From assembly GCF_018502485.1 (NCBI RefSeq), contig NZ_CP075546.1: a DNA stretch of 64,000 bases. One strand, written 5' to 3'. The translations under genes and the position numbers were made by a program. The DNA is from Methanospirillum purgamenti (GTDB lineage Archaea > Halobacteriota > Methanomicrobia > Methanomicrobiales > Methanospirillaceae). The notes under the pieces are model-generated. The model ran no database searches. It was not told where the DNA came from and saw only the letters and a list, made by a program, of their open reading frames with translations. Of the stretch, positions 17,733-26,398 are shown one piece after another; position 1 is the stretch's first letter; each line of letters opens with the position of its first letter.

Positions 17733-19825
17733 ATCCCAAGTTCCTTAAAGTTCTTTTGAATTATCCCGGCAAGTTCTGCCGCCTCTACATTCAGGCCTTC
17801 AAGTTCGATATGAATATCCCGGAGAGCCTCTTCAAAGTCAAACTCCTCATCGACCTCTTCCGGAGCAACACCCACATACCTCCCCGGAGTAAGGCTCCAG
17901 TCATTTGCCTCAATCTCTGACCGGGAGACGCATTTTACCAGCCCCTCCACATCTCGGTATGTTCCGTCCGGGAACCGCTCAACCAGCCAGTGAGCCTGTT
18001 TCCAAAAGTATCTGACCAGTTTGAGATCGAAAACCAGTTCCTCCCTGATACCTTCAGCATCTTTTAAAATACGGTTCATATCCCGACCTGACCAGAGATC
18101 AGACTCCTTCGCCTGACCATCCTTCTCGCAGGTCTCAATAAGCCGGTTTACAAGTTTCGATATCAGATCTACCTGGGTTACCAGGGCATGACTGCTATCC
18201 GCAAGAGAAGAAAGCCGGTCAACTGCAATCTTCAGTCCCCCGTTTGAGGTATCCTGCTTCTCCCAGAGATTCAGTTCATGGGATGTAGATTTCGCAAATC
18301 CGGTAATCTCTTCAGAAACTTGCGTAACCTCTCCTTCAAGCTCGGAGAAGATCTCTTTCGCTGCATGATCCCCAGAAAGTCTGATAATATAGGGCCGGGC
18401 GGAGTCCAAAAATAGGGTCATCTTCTGGCAGAACTGATTGAGAAGGTTTTCGTCTCCGGAATTGACCGATGATTCAGCCTCTTTGAGCATTGTCTCGCAG
18501 TATCGGGAAACCAGTCCCAGGTACCGCTCTGTCTCACCCCGGTACAGCCAGACGATAGTAAGAATATTCTGCTCCTGTTCATGGCTGAAATCATAGATCT
18601 TCCTCGTCACCTTCCGGAAGATATTCCGGGCATCGATCATCAGGACCGAATCCTTCATCTCTTCCGGTTTGGCCCGGTTCAAAAACCAGAGTTCACAGGG
18701 AACCGTCCGGGTGTAAAAGAAATTCGACCGGATAGAGACCATGACTTCAACCGCTCCGGTCTCCACCAGTTTCTGTCTGACCTTTGCTTCGTCCCGTCCA
18801 GCACTTGATGCCTGGGAAGACATCACAAACCCGGCCCTGCCATGGTCATTCAGGTAACTGTAAAAGTAACTGATCCAGAGATAGTTGCCGTTCGAGACCT
18901 TATCCTGATTATTCACACCGGGGAGACCGAACGGAAGACGGGGATCATTCCTTACCTTGTCGGCATCCACTTCGTCAACATTGAACGGAGGATTTGCCAT
19001 CACATAATCCGCTTTTTGAAATAATTCATGAGGGTCCTGGTAATACGTGATAGCCTTCATGATATCCCCTTCCAGTCCATGAACAGTCAGGTTCATCTTG
19101 GCAAGCCGGATAGTGGTTGCATTCTTCTCCATCCCCTTAAATGTCAGATGCTCAGTCGGACTCTGATTTAACCTTTCCACAAAATGAGCACTCTGGACAA
19201 ACATGCCACCAGACCCACAGGCCGGATCAAGCACAATGCCTTCCTTTGGTTCGATGATATTGGCAATGAGTGATACCAGAGAGACCGGGGTGAAAAATTC
19301 ACCGTTGTCGTGGGCTTTGAGGTCTGCAAACTGGGTAAGGAAGTACTCATATATCCTACCAAACACATCCCCGGACGCCTGTTTGAGCTCATCCGGGTTT
19401 AAGATCTGAAGGGTCTGTTTCAGGACATCATTCTCAAGAGCACGGTATTCTTCCTTTGGTAGTACACCTTCAAGATCATAATCCTCCTCAATTGACTCCA
19501 TCGCAGCGATGATCGCACCCGCACGGTCGCTGTTATCAGGAAGAGAAACCAGGTAATCATACTGGGCTTCGGGGCGAAGATAGATAGCACTCTTCTGGGA
19601 GAAATCTTCCTTGGTGAGAGCACGGTTTTTTCCTCCACGCTTTGGAAGGGTCTTTTCTATCTCATCCTTCACCATGAGATACCTGCTGTATGCATGACGA
19701 AGGAAGATAAGTCCCATCACCGGAAGAAAGTACTCATTGCTGGCAAAGTTGGAGTTTGCACGAAGATTATCTGCTGATTTCCAGAGGCGTTTCTCGATTG
19801 CTTCGATCAGTTCAAGTTGTGGCAT
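17729..19825 (-). CDS. hsdM: Type I restriction-modification methyltransferase subunit
   Basis: 698 residues. Residues 1-150 are the helical HsdM N-terminal domain. The N6-adenine methylase core has SAM motif I (LDPACGSGGMF, 199-209) and catalytic NPPF (278-281), and FFTP at 177-180 marks the motif X loop. The usual length is about 500; the extra 200 C-terminal residues are mostly helical (for example SLADSSHALVTQVDLISKLV), and the final SLTPGRYVGV is standard. HsdM methylates the HsdS-defined target and protects host DNA. It is the first gene of the leftward operon; ATG is at 19825. The gene after it overlaps by four bases, so the accessory pair is physically coupled to the methylase. Confidence 0.96.
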   Translation of the reverse strand: MPQLELIEAIEKRLWKSADNLRANSNFASNEYFLPVMGLIFLRHAYSRYLMVKDEIEKTLPKRGGKNRALTKEDFSQKSAIYLRPEAQYDYLVSLPDNSDRAGAIIAAMESIEEDYDLEGVLPKEEYRALENDVLKQTLQILNPDELKQASGDVFGRIYEYFLTQFADLKAHDNGEFFTPVSLVSLIANIIEPKEGIVLDPACGSGGMFVQSAHFVERLNQSPTEHLTFKGMEKNATTIRLAKMNLTVHGLEGDIMKAITYYQDPHELFQKADYVMANPPFNVDEVDADKVRNDPRLPFGLPGVNNQDKVSNGNYLWISYFYSYLNDHGRAGFVMSSQASSAGRDEAKVRQKLVETGAVEVMVSIRSNFFYTRTVPCELWFLNRAKPEEMKDSVLMIDARNIFRKVTRKIYDFSHEQEQNILTIVWLYRGETERYLGLVSRYCETMLKEAESSVNSGDENLLNQFCQKMTLFLDSARPYIIRLSGDHAAKEIFSELEGEVTQVSEEITGFAKSTSHELNLWEKQDTSNGGLKIAVDRLSSLADSSHALVTQVDLISKLVNRLIETCEKDGQAKESDLWSGRDMNRILKDAEGIREELVFDLKLVRYFWKQAHWLVERFPDGTYRDVEGLVKCVSRSEIEANDWSLTPGRYVGVAPEEVDEEFDFEEALRDIHIELEGLNVEAAELAGIIQKNFKELGI

Positions 19826-19892
19826 CGTATATTCTGTTATCCCTTTGCTAATGTCTCTAAATCCTGCTTATTTCAATAATACTCTCTGAATT

Positions 19893-20054
19893 TTACACTG
19901 CCTCGATAATCCCAACAGAAACCCGGTCCATAAATAGAACATAATCAGCAAGCAGAGCATCAGTCGGGTATTCCCTGACCGCAAATCCGGATTCGATCAA
20001 TTTCCGGTTGATGGTGTCCCGAGCTATCTGTTCAGGATTCTGGTTCACGGTCAT
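19893..20054 (-). pseudogene. 53-codon HsdR-like N-terminal stub
   Basis: From ATG at 20054 the frame reads MTVNQNPEQIARDTINRKL, then IESGFAVREYPT, then ADYVLFMDRVSVGIIEAV and a stop. This matches the first strand-helix unit of another HsdR type, where the motif is (A)DYxLFxDxxxxGxIEAK. The catalytic Lys position is Val, followed at once by TAA, so the nuclease site is interrupted exactly at its ExK strand. It is 67 bases upstream of hsdM on the same strand. It could be a remnant of a replaced hsdR, or a small expressed protein; the exact stop at the catalytic position favours a remnant. Confidence 0.6.
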
Positions 20055-20239
20055 GGTATCTGCAAAGTTGTGAAATTGGTCTTATTATTGAAAACGTGAG
20101 GAATGATCTGATTGTATGATATAAGTTCTATAATGATAGACATAGAAAAATGTTTTTATTGATGAATGAATTTCCAGATACTGAACAAGTCGTCATAATG
20201 GTATGTTTTTTATAGTTTGATATAGGGAAATTATAAAAA

Positions 20240-20360
20240 ATGATCCTTTTTATTCTGTCGCTTTCGTGTCACCAGAAGGTGCTAAAATTGGTTATGGTGA
20301 GAATATACCCTGTTCTACATAATTATGGCAACACTGTCTCCACAATTCATTATATAATGA
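20240..20360. repeat. Dispersed repeat family A, copy 1 (diverged)
   Basis: The stretch begins ATCCTTTTTATT, has TCACCAGAAGGTGCTAAAAT in the middle and ends in TCTCCACAATTCATTATATA. Each block has a counterpart in the same order at 23168-23285. Identity is only moderate, and the 19-base inverted repeat of copy 2 is degraded here; a related half (GAGTCGCTGACTCCAC) lies at 20394-20409. The rest of 20055-20668, between the HsdR stub and the ATPase gene, holds no supported gene. Confidence 0.5.
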
Positions 20361-20668
20361 ACTATCTTGAGATAAGGCCGAACCTAAATTGTTGAGTCGC
20401 TGACTCCACTATTCGATCTATTGTAGTTTTTTCCGGAGTGTTATACCGGAATACTCGTGTGCGAGAACACTGATGGAAAACAGGCAGGGTATCTGACCAT
20501 CCGTGCCGGAACCTTTTGAGGGTTTGACACTATTGTCTCTCCTGTGCTTGCCAATTCTGCTTTTCTGCTGGTGGCCGGATTTATCGCTCAGGATTCGAGA
20601 TCGTCCAGGGACATACCTATGCAGTCCATCTCTTAACCACCTATTACCCGGATTCCTAAAAATTTTAA

Positions 20669-22003
20669 TCAGATATTGTTCTTTTCTGATTCGAAAACCT
20701 CATCAATAAGCCGCCCGGCTTCACCGACCATATAGAGTGGTATTGATAAAATATTGTCATGAAAACTGATTTCTCCTTCCCAGAAACGGATTCCGAAAGG
20801 TGGTTTTTTCTCGTCCATGAATATTCTAAGCGATCGTAATTTTCCTGTCGTACCTGATTTTACTTCAATAGGGTATATCTTTCCTTTTCTGGTAATACAA
20901 TAGTCAATTTCACTCGAACTCCCTTGTTTATCACGAGCCCAGAAATATAGTTCAGAACTGATAAATGGATCTTCGAGTGCCAATAATTCCTGGCCAATAA
21001 ACTGTTCTGCTAAATTTCCTTTGTTTATTTGCATCATATCTTTTTGGCTTAAAATTTCAGTATTCAATCCACAAAGATGCTGCATAAGTCCGATATCTAA
21101 AAAAATATACTTCTGTCTGCTTGAAAGTGTCGCACCAAGGGGAAGTCCTGATGCATCGGTACTTGAGACCGGAGTTATCACCCGTGCAAGAGTGAGTAAG
21201 TGTAATGCCTTTTTTAAGTCACGGGATCTTGATTCCCTGTCAATATTTACGTATTTTATCTGTTCCGATACCATCCGGGGGATAGCAGAAAAAACAGTCT
21301 GGAGATGAATTAATTCTGATGATTGGGCATACTTATAAAAATCACGTTTATATGTCTCAATAAGTGAATCCTGAACATAGGAAGCCTCCAGAAAACTTTT
21401 TGTCTCATTGTGTGAGACGATGACTTCAGGCATTCCTCCAAGGACAAAATATGTCCGTAAAAGTGAGAGGAGATGTTCATGAACTGCTGAAGAGATAGTA
21501 TCAGAATATGAAACGGTATTGAGGAAAGATATGAGGTTTTCTTCACCCATTGCCTTCATGAATTCATAAAAGGAAAGGGGGAACATATTTAAAAATTGAA
21601 TTCTTCCAACGGGCATCCGGATATCTTCGGTAAATGCAAATTCAAGGAGTGAACCCGCTCCTATTACAAAAAGATCCGGGCGTAATTCTTTAAAGTACCG
21701 AAGAGAAGTTATCGCATTTGGGCATTCCTGGATTTCATCCAGAAAAATGAGTGTATCTTTTGTGATTCTTACCCGGAATAAGATTTCTATCTGGCTAATT
21801 ATAGAATCAGGATCTCTTGAGTCAAATATTGAGATTAACCCCGGATTTAAATCAAAATTCAGTGAAATAAAATTATTAAATTCAGTTTTACCAAATTGTT
21901 CAACACTATAACTTTTTCCAACCTGTCTTGCACCTCTGATAAGAAGAGGAGAACGGTGGTTTTTTTTCCAGGATGCCAGATGAGACGTTATAGTGCGAAA
22001 CAT
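20669..22003 (-). CDS. AAA+ ATPase of the DUF4143 type
   Basis: 444 residues. The N-terminal ATPase has Walker A GARQVGKS (24-31), Walker B LIFLDEIQE (about 83-91) and a sensor-like GAGSLLE. The C-terminal DUF4143 domain includes a nuclease-like fold with E-x(9-15)-D-x-x-x, here SSSEIDYCI, then IYPIEVKSG. This family is common in methanogens and often occurs as orphans in accessory regions. Its role is not settled; proposals include DNA-related or stress functions. The lysine-rich start MFRTITSHLASWKK is standard. No partner gene overlaps it. Confidence 0.9.
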   Translation of the reverse strand: MFRTITSHLASWKKNHRSPLLIRGARQVGKSYSVEQFGKTEFNNFISLNFDLNPGLISIFDSRDPDSIISQIEILFRVRITKDTLIFLDEIQECPNAITSLRYFKELRPDLFVIGAGSLLEFAFTEDIRMPVGRIQFLNMFPLSFYEFMKAMGEENLISFLNTVSYSDTISSAVHEHLLSLLRTYFVLGGMPEVIVSHNETKSFLEASYVQDSLIETYKRDFYKYAQSSELIHLQTVFSAIPRMVSEQIKYVNIDRESRSRDLKKALHLLTLARVITPVSSTDASGLPLGATLSSRQKYIFLDIGLMQHLCGLNTEILSQKDMMQINKGNLAEQFIGQELLALEDPFISSELYFWARDKQGSSSEIDYCITRKGKIYPIEVKSGTTGKLRSLRIFMDEKKPPFGIRFWEGEISFHDNILSIPLYMVGEAGRLIDEVFESEKNNI

Positions 22004-22152
22004 TATCCTTTGATATAGATGATTTGGGTTTATATAACTTGGCTAAAATAGGGGGTAATTTTTACCAAAGTTTGGTAATTTTCATGGGTATTAATTAACT
22101 CCTCTGGTTAAAAAGAGGGGTAATTTCCAGGCTAAAAAAAATGAGCAAATTA

Positions 22153-22173
22153 CTCCCTCAGTTCAGGAGGGAG
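22153..22173. other. Seven-pair hairpin in the spacer upstream of the ATPase gene
   Basis: CTCCCTC at 22153-22159 pairs with GAGGGAG at 22167-22173 across a seven-base loop. A second small dyad (CCTCT ... AGAGG) lies about 50 bases to the left. There is no T-run after it on either strand, so terminator function is not supported. The surrounding 22004-22406 spacer otherwise holds only repeat B. Confidence 0.35.
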
Positions 22174-22219
22174 AATGTCCCATCTCTGTTGTACATAGGT
22201 CACTTTGGAGACGATTCAT

Positions 22220-22307
22220 CAATATCGCAGTATTGAGGTATCTTTATTCAATTTAACGCCCGTGTAGCAGTTGTAACAGTTATAGCAGTTCTATGGAAAA
22301 GAGACCC
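22220..22307 (+). repeat. Dispersed repeat family B, copy 1 (88 bp)
   Basis: This 88-base block (CAATATCGCAGTATTGAGGT ... GAAAAGAGACCC) recurs at 23336-23423 with three mismatches by eye. It contains three tandem 9-base units of the form GTARCAGTT (at about 22264-22290) and then CTATGGAAAAGAGACC. Its second half recurs inverted at 32274-32317. No coding capacity is evident. Confidence 0.9.
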
Positions 22308-22406
22308 ACTAAAAAAAGAAGTGAATTTGGTGGGGATTTCTGAACATATATTTTCCTGCATACATTACATGATGAAAGGAACTGGATCTACAAATATTGC
22401 GATAAT

Positions 22407-22769
22407 CTATTCAAATGGATTAAGTAACTCTAGGTTCTCGATCCATTGAAAGTCGCTAATATTTCTGGTAACTAATGTAATATCATGAGTAAGTGCCGTG
22501 CCTGCAATGAGTGCATCTCCCAATGTCATTTTTCTTATTTGCCTGAGTTTTACTGCATAATTTAATACATTTTGAGAAATCGGTAACATTTTCGCATTTT
22601 TGAAAAAAACTTCGAGATATTCCTTCTCAATTTCACTTAATTTATGATATCCGAGTACCTCGACATAACTGACAACGGAGACAAAGGGTGAATTTTTCTC
22701 AATTAATTTTCGGATAATTTCCTTATCGGGATGCATGGCATAAATGATTATATTACTATCAATCAGCAT
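22407..22769 (-). CDS. vapC: PIN-domain toxin, VapC-like
   Basis: 120 residues, typical VapC size. The four acidic residues of the PIN RNase site are present: D4 (MLIDSN), E37 (SYVEVLG), D85 (TLGDALIAGTAL) and D106 (TRNISDF). VapC toxins cleave RNA, often tRNA, when their antitoxin is degraded. The start lies 11 bases inside the upstream antitoxin gene, the normal coupled arrangement. It is flanked by repeat copies A and B on one side and B on the other, so the module may have moved with them. Confidence 0.92.
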   Translation of the reverse strand: MLIDSNIIIYAMHPDKEIIRKLIEKNSPFVSVVSYVEVLGYHKLSEIEKEYLEVFFKNAKMLPISQNVLNYAVKLRQIRKMTLGDALIAGTALTHDITLVTRNISDFQWIENLELLNPFE

Positions 22770-23034
22770 CTTGTCTTCCTGGTAACTCTCTCTCCTGCCT
22801 CATTTCCCGTATGAACTCAACTGGATCATCAACATCGCCAAATGCATTTATTTTAACTAACTTGTTCAAAGCTGAAACCATACATTTGCCTCTTTCGACA
22901 TCATTGTCTGGTTTGGGTTCATCTAAAATAGTAATATACACTGAAACTGGACTATCTGAGTTTATAATCTCATGTATGTCGGTATCCCATTCAACATAAT
23001 TATTTCTTATAATCGCCTTATATGTCCTTAACAT
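22759..23034 (-). CDS. Antitoxin partner of VapC
   Basis: 91 residues. The N-terminal part is beta-rich (YKAIIRNNYVEWDTD, SPVSVYITILDEP), like many archaeal antitoxins with a short DNA-binding or oligomerisation fold. The C-terminal tail is charged (FIREMRQERELPGRQDAD) and would wrap the toxin. It is assigned from position: it comes first in the operon, overlaps vapC and has the right size. I cannot place it in a named antitoxin family. The start codon is at 23034. Confidence 0.75.
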   Translation of the reverse strand: MLRTYKAIIRNNYVEWDTDIHEIINSDSPVSVYITILDEPKPDNDVERGKCMVSALNKLVKINAFGDVDDPVEFIREMRQERELPGRQDAD

Positions 23035-23167
23035 CCCAGTTCCTTCTTATCTATTATATGTAATGGGAACTCATCAGCTTATCGCTCACAATTCCTCTGT
23101 AGGTTTGATTGAATAGCAAGTATCGCACTTATGCAAGACTTCCAGGAAAAATGTGTAAATCTGGGTA

Positions 23168-23285
23168 TCCTTTTTATCTTATCCCATTCATATCACCAAA
23201 AAGTGCAAAAATCGGTTATAGCAAGTATTCCGTGAAACATGATAGTGGAGTCACTGACTCCACAATTCATCATATAAAATGACCG
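23168..23285. repeat. Dispersed repeat family A, copy 2
   Basis: It carries ATCCTTTTTATC, then TATCACCAAAAAGTGC, then a perfect 9-base inverted repeat with one central base, GTGGAGTCACTGACTCCAC (23245-23263), then ACAATTCATCATATAAAATG. The inverted repeat plus ACAATT also occurs at 16342-16364. Copy 2 is followed 50 bases later by repeat B copy 2, so A and B sit together here. Confidence 0.7.
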
Positions 23286-23335
23286 ATCATTCGAAAGCCC
23301 CCATATCATTATTCAATGGAACTATCTTCTTTCAC

Positions 23336-23423
23336 CAATATCGCAGTATTGAGGTATCTTTATCAAATTTAACGCCCGTGTAGCAGTTGTAACAGTTGTA
23401 GCAGTTCTATGGAAAAGAGACCC
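23336..23423 (+). repeat. Dispersed repeat family B, copy 2 (88 bp)
   Basis: It is near-identical to 22220-22307 and in the same orientation, about 1.1 kb apart, flanking the VapBC pair. The three tandem GTARCAGTT units lie at about 23380-23406. The two copies could recombine and delete the vapBC module. Confidence 0.9.
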
Positions 23424-23485
23424 TGAAAAATTCAGGAGTGAGGAGTTCGATGAAGTGCTGGATAATGATGAATATGGAAAAAATA

Positions 23486-24010
23486 TTAAAATATTTTTAA
23501 CGATGTTGCCATGTCATTCATGAGTGATTGATATGCCTTCTCCAAGAGTTCCGATGGATATACCATCCAGAGATAGACGATTGACTTTTTTGATCCTGCA
23601 ACAATGAGAGTGAGTCTTTCTCCCGTTGTGTTATTTTCCCATTGAGAGAGTGAGAAATACGGACGTTTATCATCAGAACCAAACTTTGTCTCACCTTGCT
23701 GAACATAATCAGGATAATCATTCATTAAAGAAAATAGCAGTTCATTAAGGACATCCTTGTCAGGAATCTGATAGAAGGGATTGTCTGCAACCATCACAAG
23801 CGAATACAGCCCCGGGCTTTTTTTATCTGTCATCAAGTACGCCTTCATCCCTTTGTTACCTGTCTGGATCTCCTGCCAGTTCCAGTGTGATGGGAAGTTT
23901 ATATCAATCCTTGAATCGGCTCGAAAAGGAGTCCATTCCTGCTCCTCCGCTGCCATGACCGGGATACTGAGCGATATCATCATGATGAACAATAAAATGA
24001 GTCCTTTCAT
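23486..24010 (-). CDS. Predicted secreted protein, unknown function
   Basis: 174 residues with a signal peptide (LILLFIMMISLSIPVMAAE). The mature part resembles small beta-sheet proteins related to the PsbP/DUF1795 fold: a FRADSRIDINFPSHWNWQE start, an AYLMTDKKSPGLYSLVMVAD strand pair and a GERLTLIVAGSKKSIVYL strand. That similarity is only structural guesswork. It is divergently arranged from the acidic secreted protein at 24146, with about 135 bases between starts. Confidence 0.6.
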   Translation of the reverse strand: MKGLILLFIMMISLSIPVMAAEEQEWTPFRADSRIDINFPSHWNWQEIQTGNKGMKAYLMTDKKSPGLYSLVMVADNPFYQIPDKDVLNELLFSLMNDYPDYVQQGETKFGSDDKRPYFSLSQWENNTTGERLTLIVAGSKKSIVYLWMVYPSELLEKAYQSLMNDMATSLKIF

Positions 24011-24145
24011 ACGGCTTTATCATATTTTGTAGTATAAAAAATTTACTTTAATGCAAATTCAAATTATAAAAGATGATATATAGTTGGATCGGAATGAACA
24101 TACTGTGATCGTTATCCTTATGTAGGAAATGTACGAATTCACTTC

Positions 24146-25678
24146 ATGGATCCATATTCATCTCTTTACAACTCCGGTTCCTTCATAGCACTTATCTGTA
24201 TAACTCTCATCCTATGTTCTCTGGCGAATGTTCCCACTTCAGCAGCAACCTGTTTTCATAATTCACCACATATCTGCAAGGATTACATTGACCTTGATGG
24301 GAATGGGGTATGTGATCATGACACTGACAACAAAAAATACCCTCCCTTGACAACAACTCCAAAGCCGACACAAATTCCAGATGTTTATGTGAATGAATCA
24401 AAAGCATCTGATGAGATTACCATTGATGAAGAGGCAAATCAATTGTATGATCCCAAAACCAAGACTGTTTTTTATCTCAATAACTTTGGGTACGTAACCA
24501 CAGAGACACAATATTCTGAAGAAGAATTAAATGAACGATGGAACGAGATAATGAAAGATTTGGGACGGGATACTGCTCCTGAAGAACAACTGGAGACTTC
24601 TGATAGCACAACCACTCAAAGAGAGGATGATGCTCTTGACACGGTTATGAGTTCAATCGATGATACGTATGACTCATCAGCACAAAGCACTGAAAACGGA
24701 GATGTATTCGGGAACGCCCCTTTGCAAGAAGGAAATGTGAAGGAGCCTTCAGATACCACGAAAGAAGAAGACGAGGATACTTCTCTTGAGATGATCCTGA
24801 AACCGACAGATGAGAATGAGAAAGAAGAATACACAATCGAAGATGAAAACCCCTTGACCGGCAGTTCTTCTCTAGACCTTGCCGGAGCTCTGACTGGTGT
24901 GATGACAAAAGATACATCAGAGGAATCTTCGGAAGAACAGACCGCTTCAGATAAAGAAAAAGTTGACGAGATTGGAGAAAATAAACAAAAAGAGTCACTT
25001 GATTTAGATAATCAGGCCTTCTTTATCCGGCAGGAATGGAAAATCGATGCGTCAAGTGAAGATATAATCTCTGTTCTCTTGGATGATCCAGAATTGGCCG
25101 GAAAAATTCAGGACCAGATCAATAGGCATATTGACATTTATGAGACAGAATATCCGTATATTGATATCGATTCAATAGGCACATATGATGATGAAACATT
25201 ATCTGAACTTCTCATTGATACCATAAAAGAGATTGGCACAAATATATTAAAGATCCCAAGCAGCCCTCTCGATTTCCCTGAAAAAGTAGCAAAAGCAATA
25301 CGTGACGATGTAATGGGTACGAATACTCTTATCAGTTCAAAAGGAAAGGAATTCCTGGAAGAAACGAAAAAATTAGAGATGCAAGGTGTGCCTTATGAGG
25401 AAGCATGTGATACCGTATGGAATCGGATGGAGAAAAAATTCAACGCGACTGAACGATATCAATTTCAAATATTACAGGATTTAATTCCAAGAGAGAAAGA
25501 TGTCAATATTATGCAATATCTAAAGAATTCATACAAAGATGTGTATGAACAGGTACGAAGAAAGGATGAGGATTTAGTTACCTATGAATATGAACAGAAT
25601 GCAAAAATCAGGGCAAAATTAGAGTTTATACTGAAAGAAAGGATCAATAATTTGCAAGAAGAAAGAGGGGAAAAATAA
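24146..25678 (+). CDS. Large acidic exported protein with calcium-loop-like motif
   Basis: 510 residues. A signal segment (FIALICITLILCSLANVPTS) is followed by CFHNSPHICKDYIDLDGNG and VCDHDTD, which contains a DxDGNGxCD loop like a dockerin/thrombospondin calcium site. Residues about 65-290 are low-complexity and rich in Glu, Asp, Ser and Thr (for example EESSEEQTASDKEKVDE). The C-terminal 200 residues are predicted helical (AGKIQDQINRHIDIYETE, ending in KERINNLQEERGEK). No catalytic site was found. It is probably an extracellular or cell-surface protein; the function is unknown. Confidence 0.65.
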   Translation: MDPYSSLYNSGSFIALICITLILCSLANVPTSAATCFHNSPHICKDYIDLDGNGVCDHDTDNKKYPPLTTTPKPTQIPDVYVNESKASDEITIDEEANQLYDPKTKTVFYLNNFGYVTTETQYSEEELNERWNEIMKDLGRDTAPEEQLETSDSTTTQREDDALDTVMSSIDDTYDSSAQSTENGDVFGNAPLQEGNVKEPSDTTKEEDEDTSLEMILKPTDENEKEEYTIEDENPLTGSSSLDLAGALTGVMTKDTSEESSEEQTASDKEKVDEIGENKQKESLDLDNQAFFIRQEWKIDASSEDIISVLLDDPELAGKIQDQINRHIDIYETEYPYIDIDSIGTYDDETLSELLIDTIKEIGTNILKIPSSPLDFPEKVAKAIRDDVMGTNTLISSKGKEFLEETKKLEMQGVPYEEACDTVWNRMEKKFNATERYQFQILQDLIPREKDVNIMQYLKNSYKDVYEQVRRKDEDLVTYEYEQNAKIRAKLEFILKERINNLQEERGEK

Positions 25679-25903
25679 TCTTTGAACACCGTGGCAAAAA
25701 ATACTCAATAACTCGGTTATTGGATATGGTAGATGTCATTGAATGTTTTAAGCAGCCTGGAAACGTTCTACGAGTGGGGGAGATGGTTGAAAAACAAGAT
25801 CAATTATTTAACGATCCTGGGGTTACTCTACCTACATCGGTATGAGTGGGCGGGAATATAGGATCCATTGATTATTCATGAGTGAGATATCTTTCACCTC
25901 ATT

Positions 25904-26389
25904 ATGCTCATGCAGGAACCAACCCCGGAAATGGCCCAGTCATGGAAAGAAACGTATAATACCTTCAGACCAGGACTCAAACCGAATAGGAAACCAATCC
26001 AAGACGTCATTGCATACCTAAAAGAGAACTATCCGGTCATAGAACGAAACGAAGAAAGCCTGCTTCAGGTCGTTATTGATAATGTAATCCTGAACGAATA
26101 TTCCGCACAAAAGATTTCAACCGGGAAAAATCCTCTGCCACAGGTCTTCCAGATAGAAAACACCGGAACCGGAAAACATCTCTATGAAAATCAGGATGAT
26201 GTGTTCAAGGGATGTGATATTATTGTTGGCTTTGAACTCGAATCAGGATATTTCATGGTCGAAGGAAGTAGTCAGCTCTGGGATGAGTTATTTGTATATC
26301 GCGGTCTTGATGAAGAAGATCTGAATAATTATTATCTGGTTGCTGAATACGTGTCATGTGTCCAAAAATCAGGGATTCCGGGTATCTAG
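25904..26389 (+). CDS. Conserved-looking protein of unknown function
   Basis: 161 residues, soluble, no signal peptide. The N-terminal half is helical (PEMAQSWKETYNTFRPGLKP, VIAYLKENYPVIERNEES). The C-terminal half is a beta-type fold (DIIVGFELESGYFMVEGSSQ, LWDELFVYRGLDEED). I do not recognise a family or a catalytic motif. It converges with the methyltransferase gene, whose stop is only ten bases away. Confidence 0.55.
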   Translation: MLMQEPTPEMAQSWKETYNTFRPGLKPNRKPIQDVIAYLKENYPVIERNEESLLQVVIDNVILNEYSAQKISTGKNPLPQVFQIENTGTGKHLYENQDDVFKGCDIIVGFELESGYFMVEGSSQLWDELFVYRGLDEEDLNNYYLVAEYVSCVQKSGIPGI

Positions 26390-26398
26390 TACCCGAAT

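Noticed and set aside
22264..22290. Tandem GTARCAGTT units as a CRISPR or coding repeat (V-A-V-V-T-V-V-A)
   Set aside because: Only three short units and no spacers; no start or stop context for a peptide.
25679..25845. Open frame without clear start after the acidic protein (39 codons from ATG 25726, MVDVIECFKQPGNVL...)
   Set aside because: Coding feel is fair, but there is no family match, no ribosome site and no consistent start; it may be a remnant.
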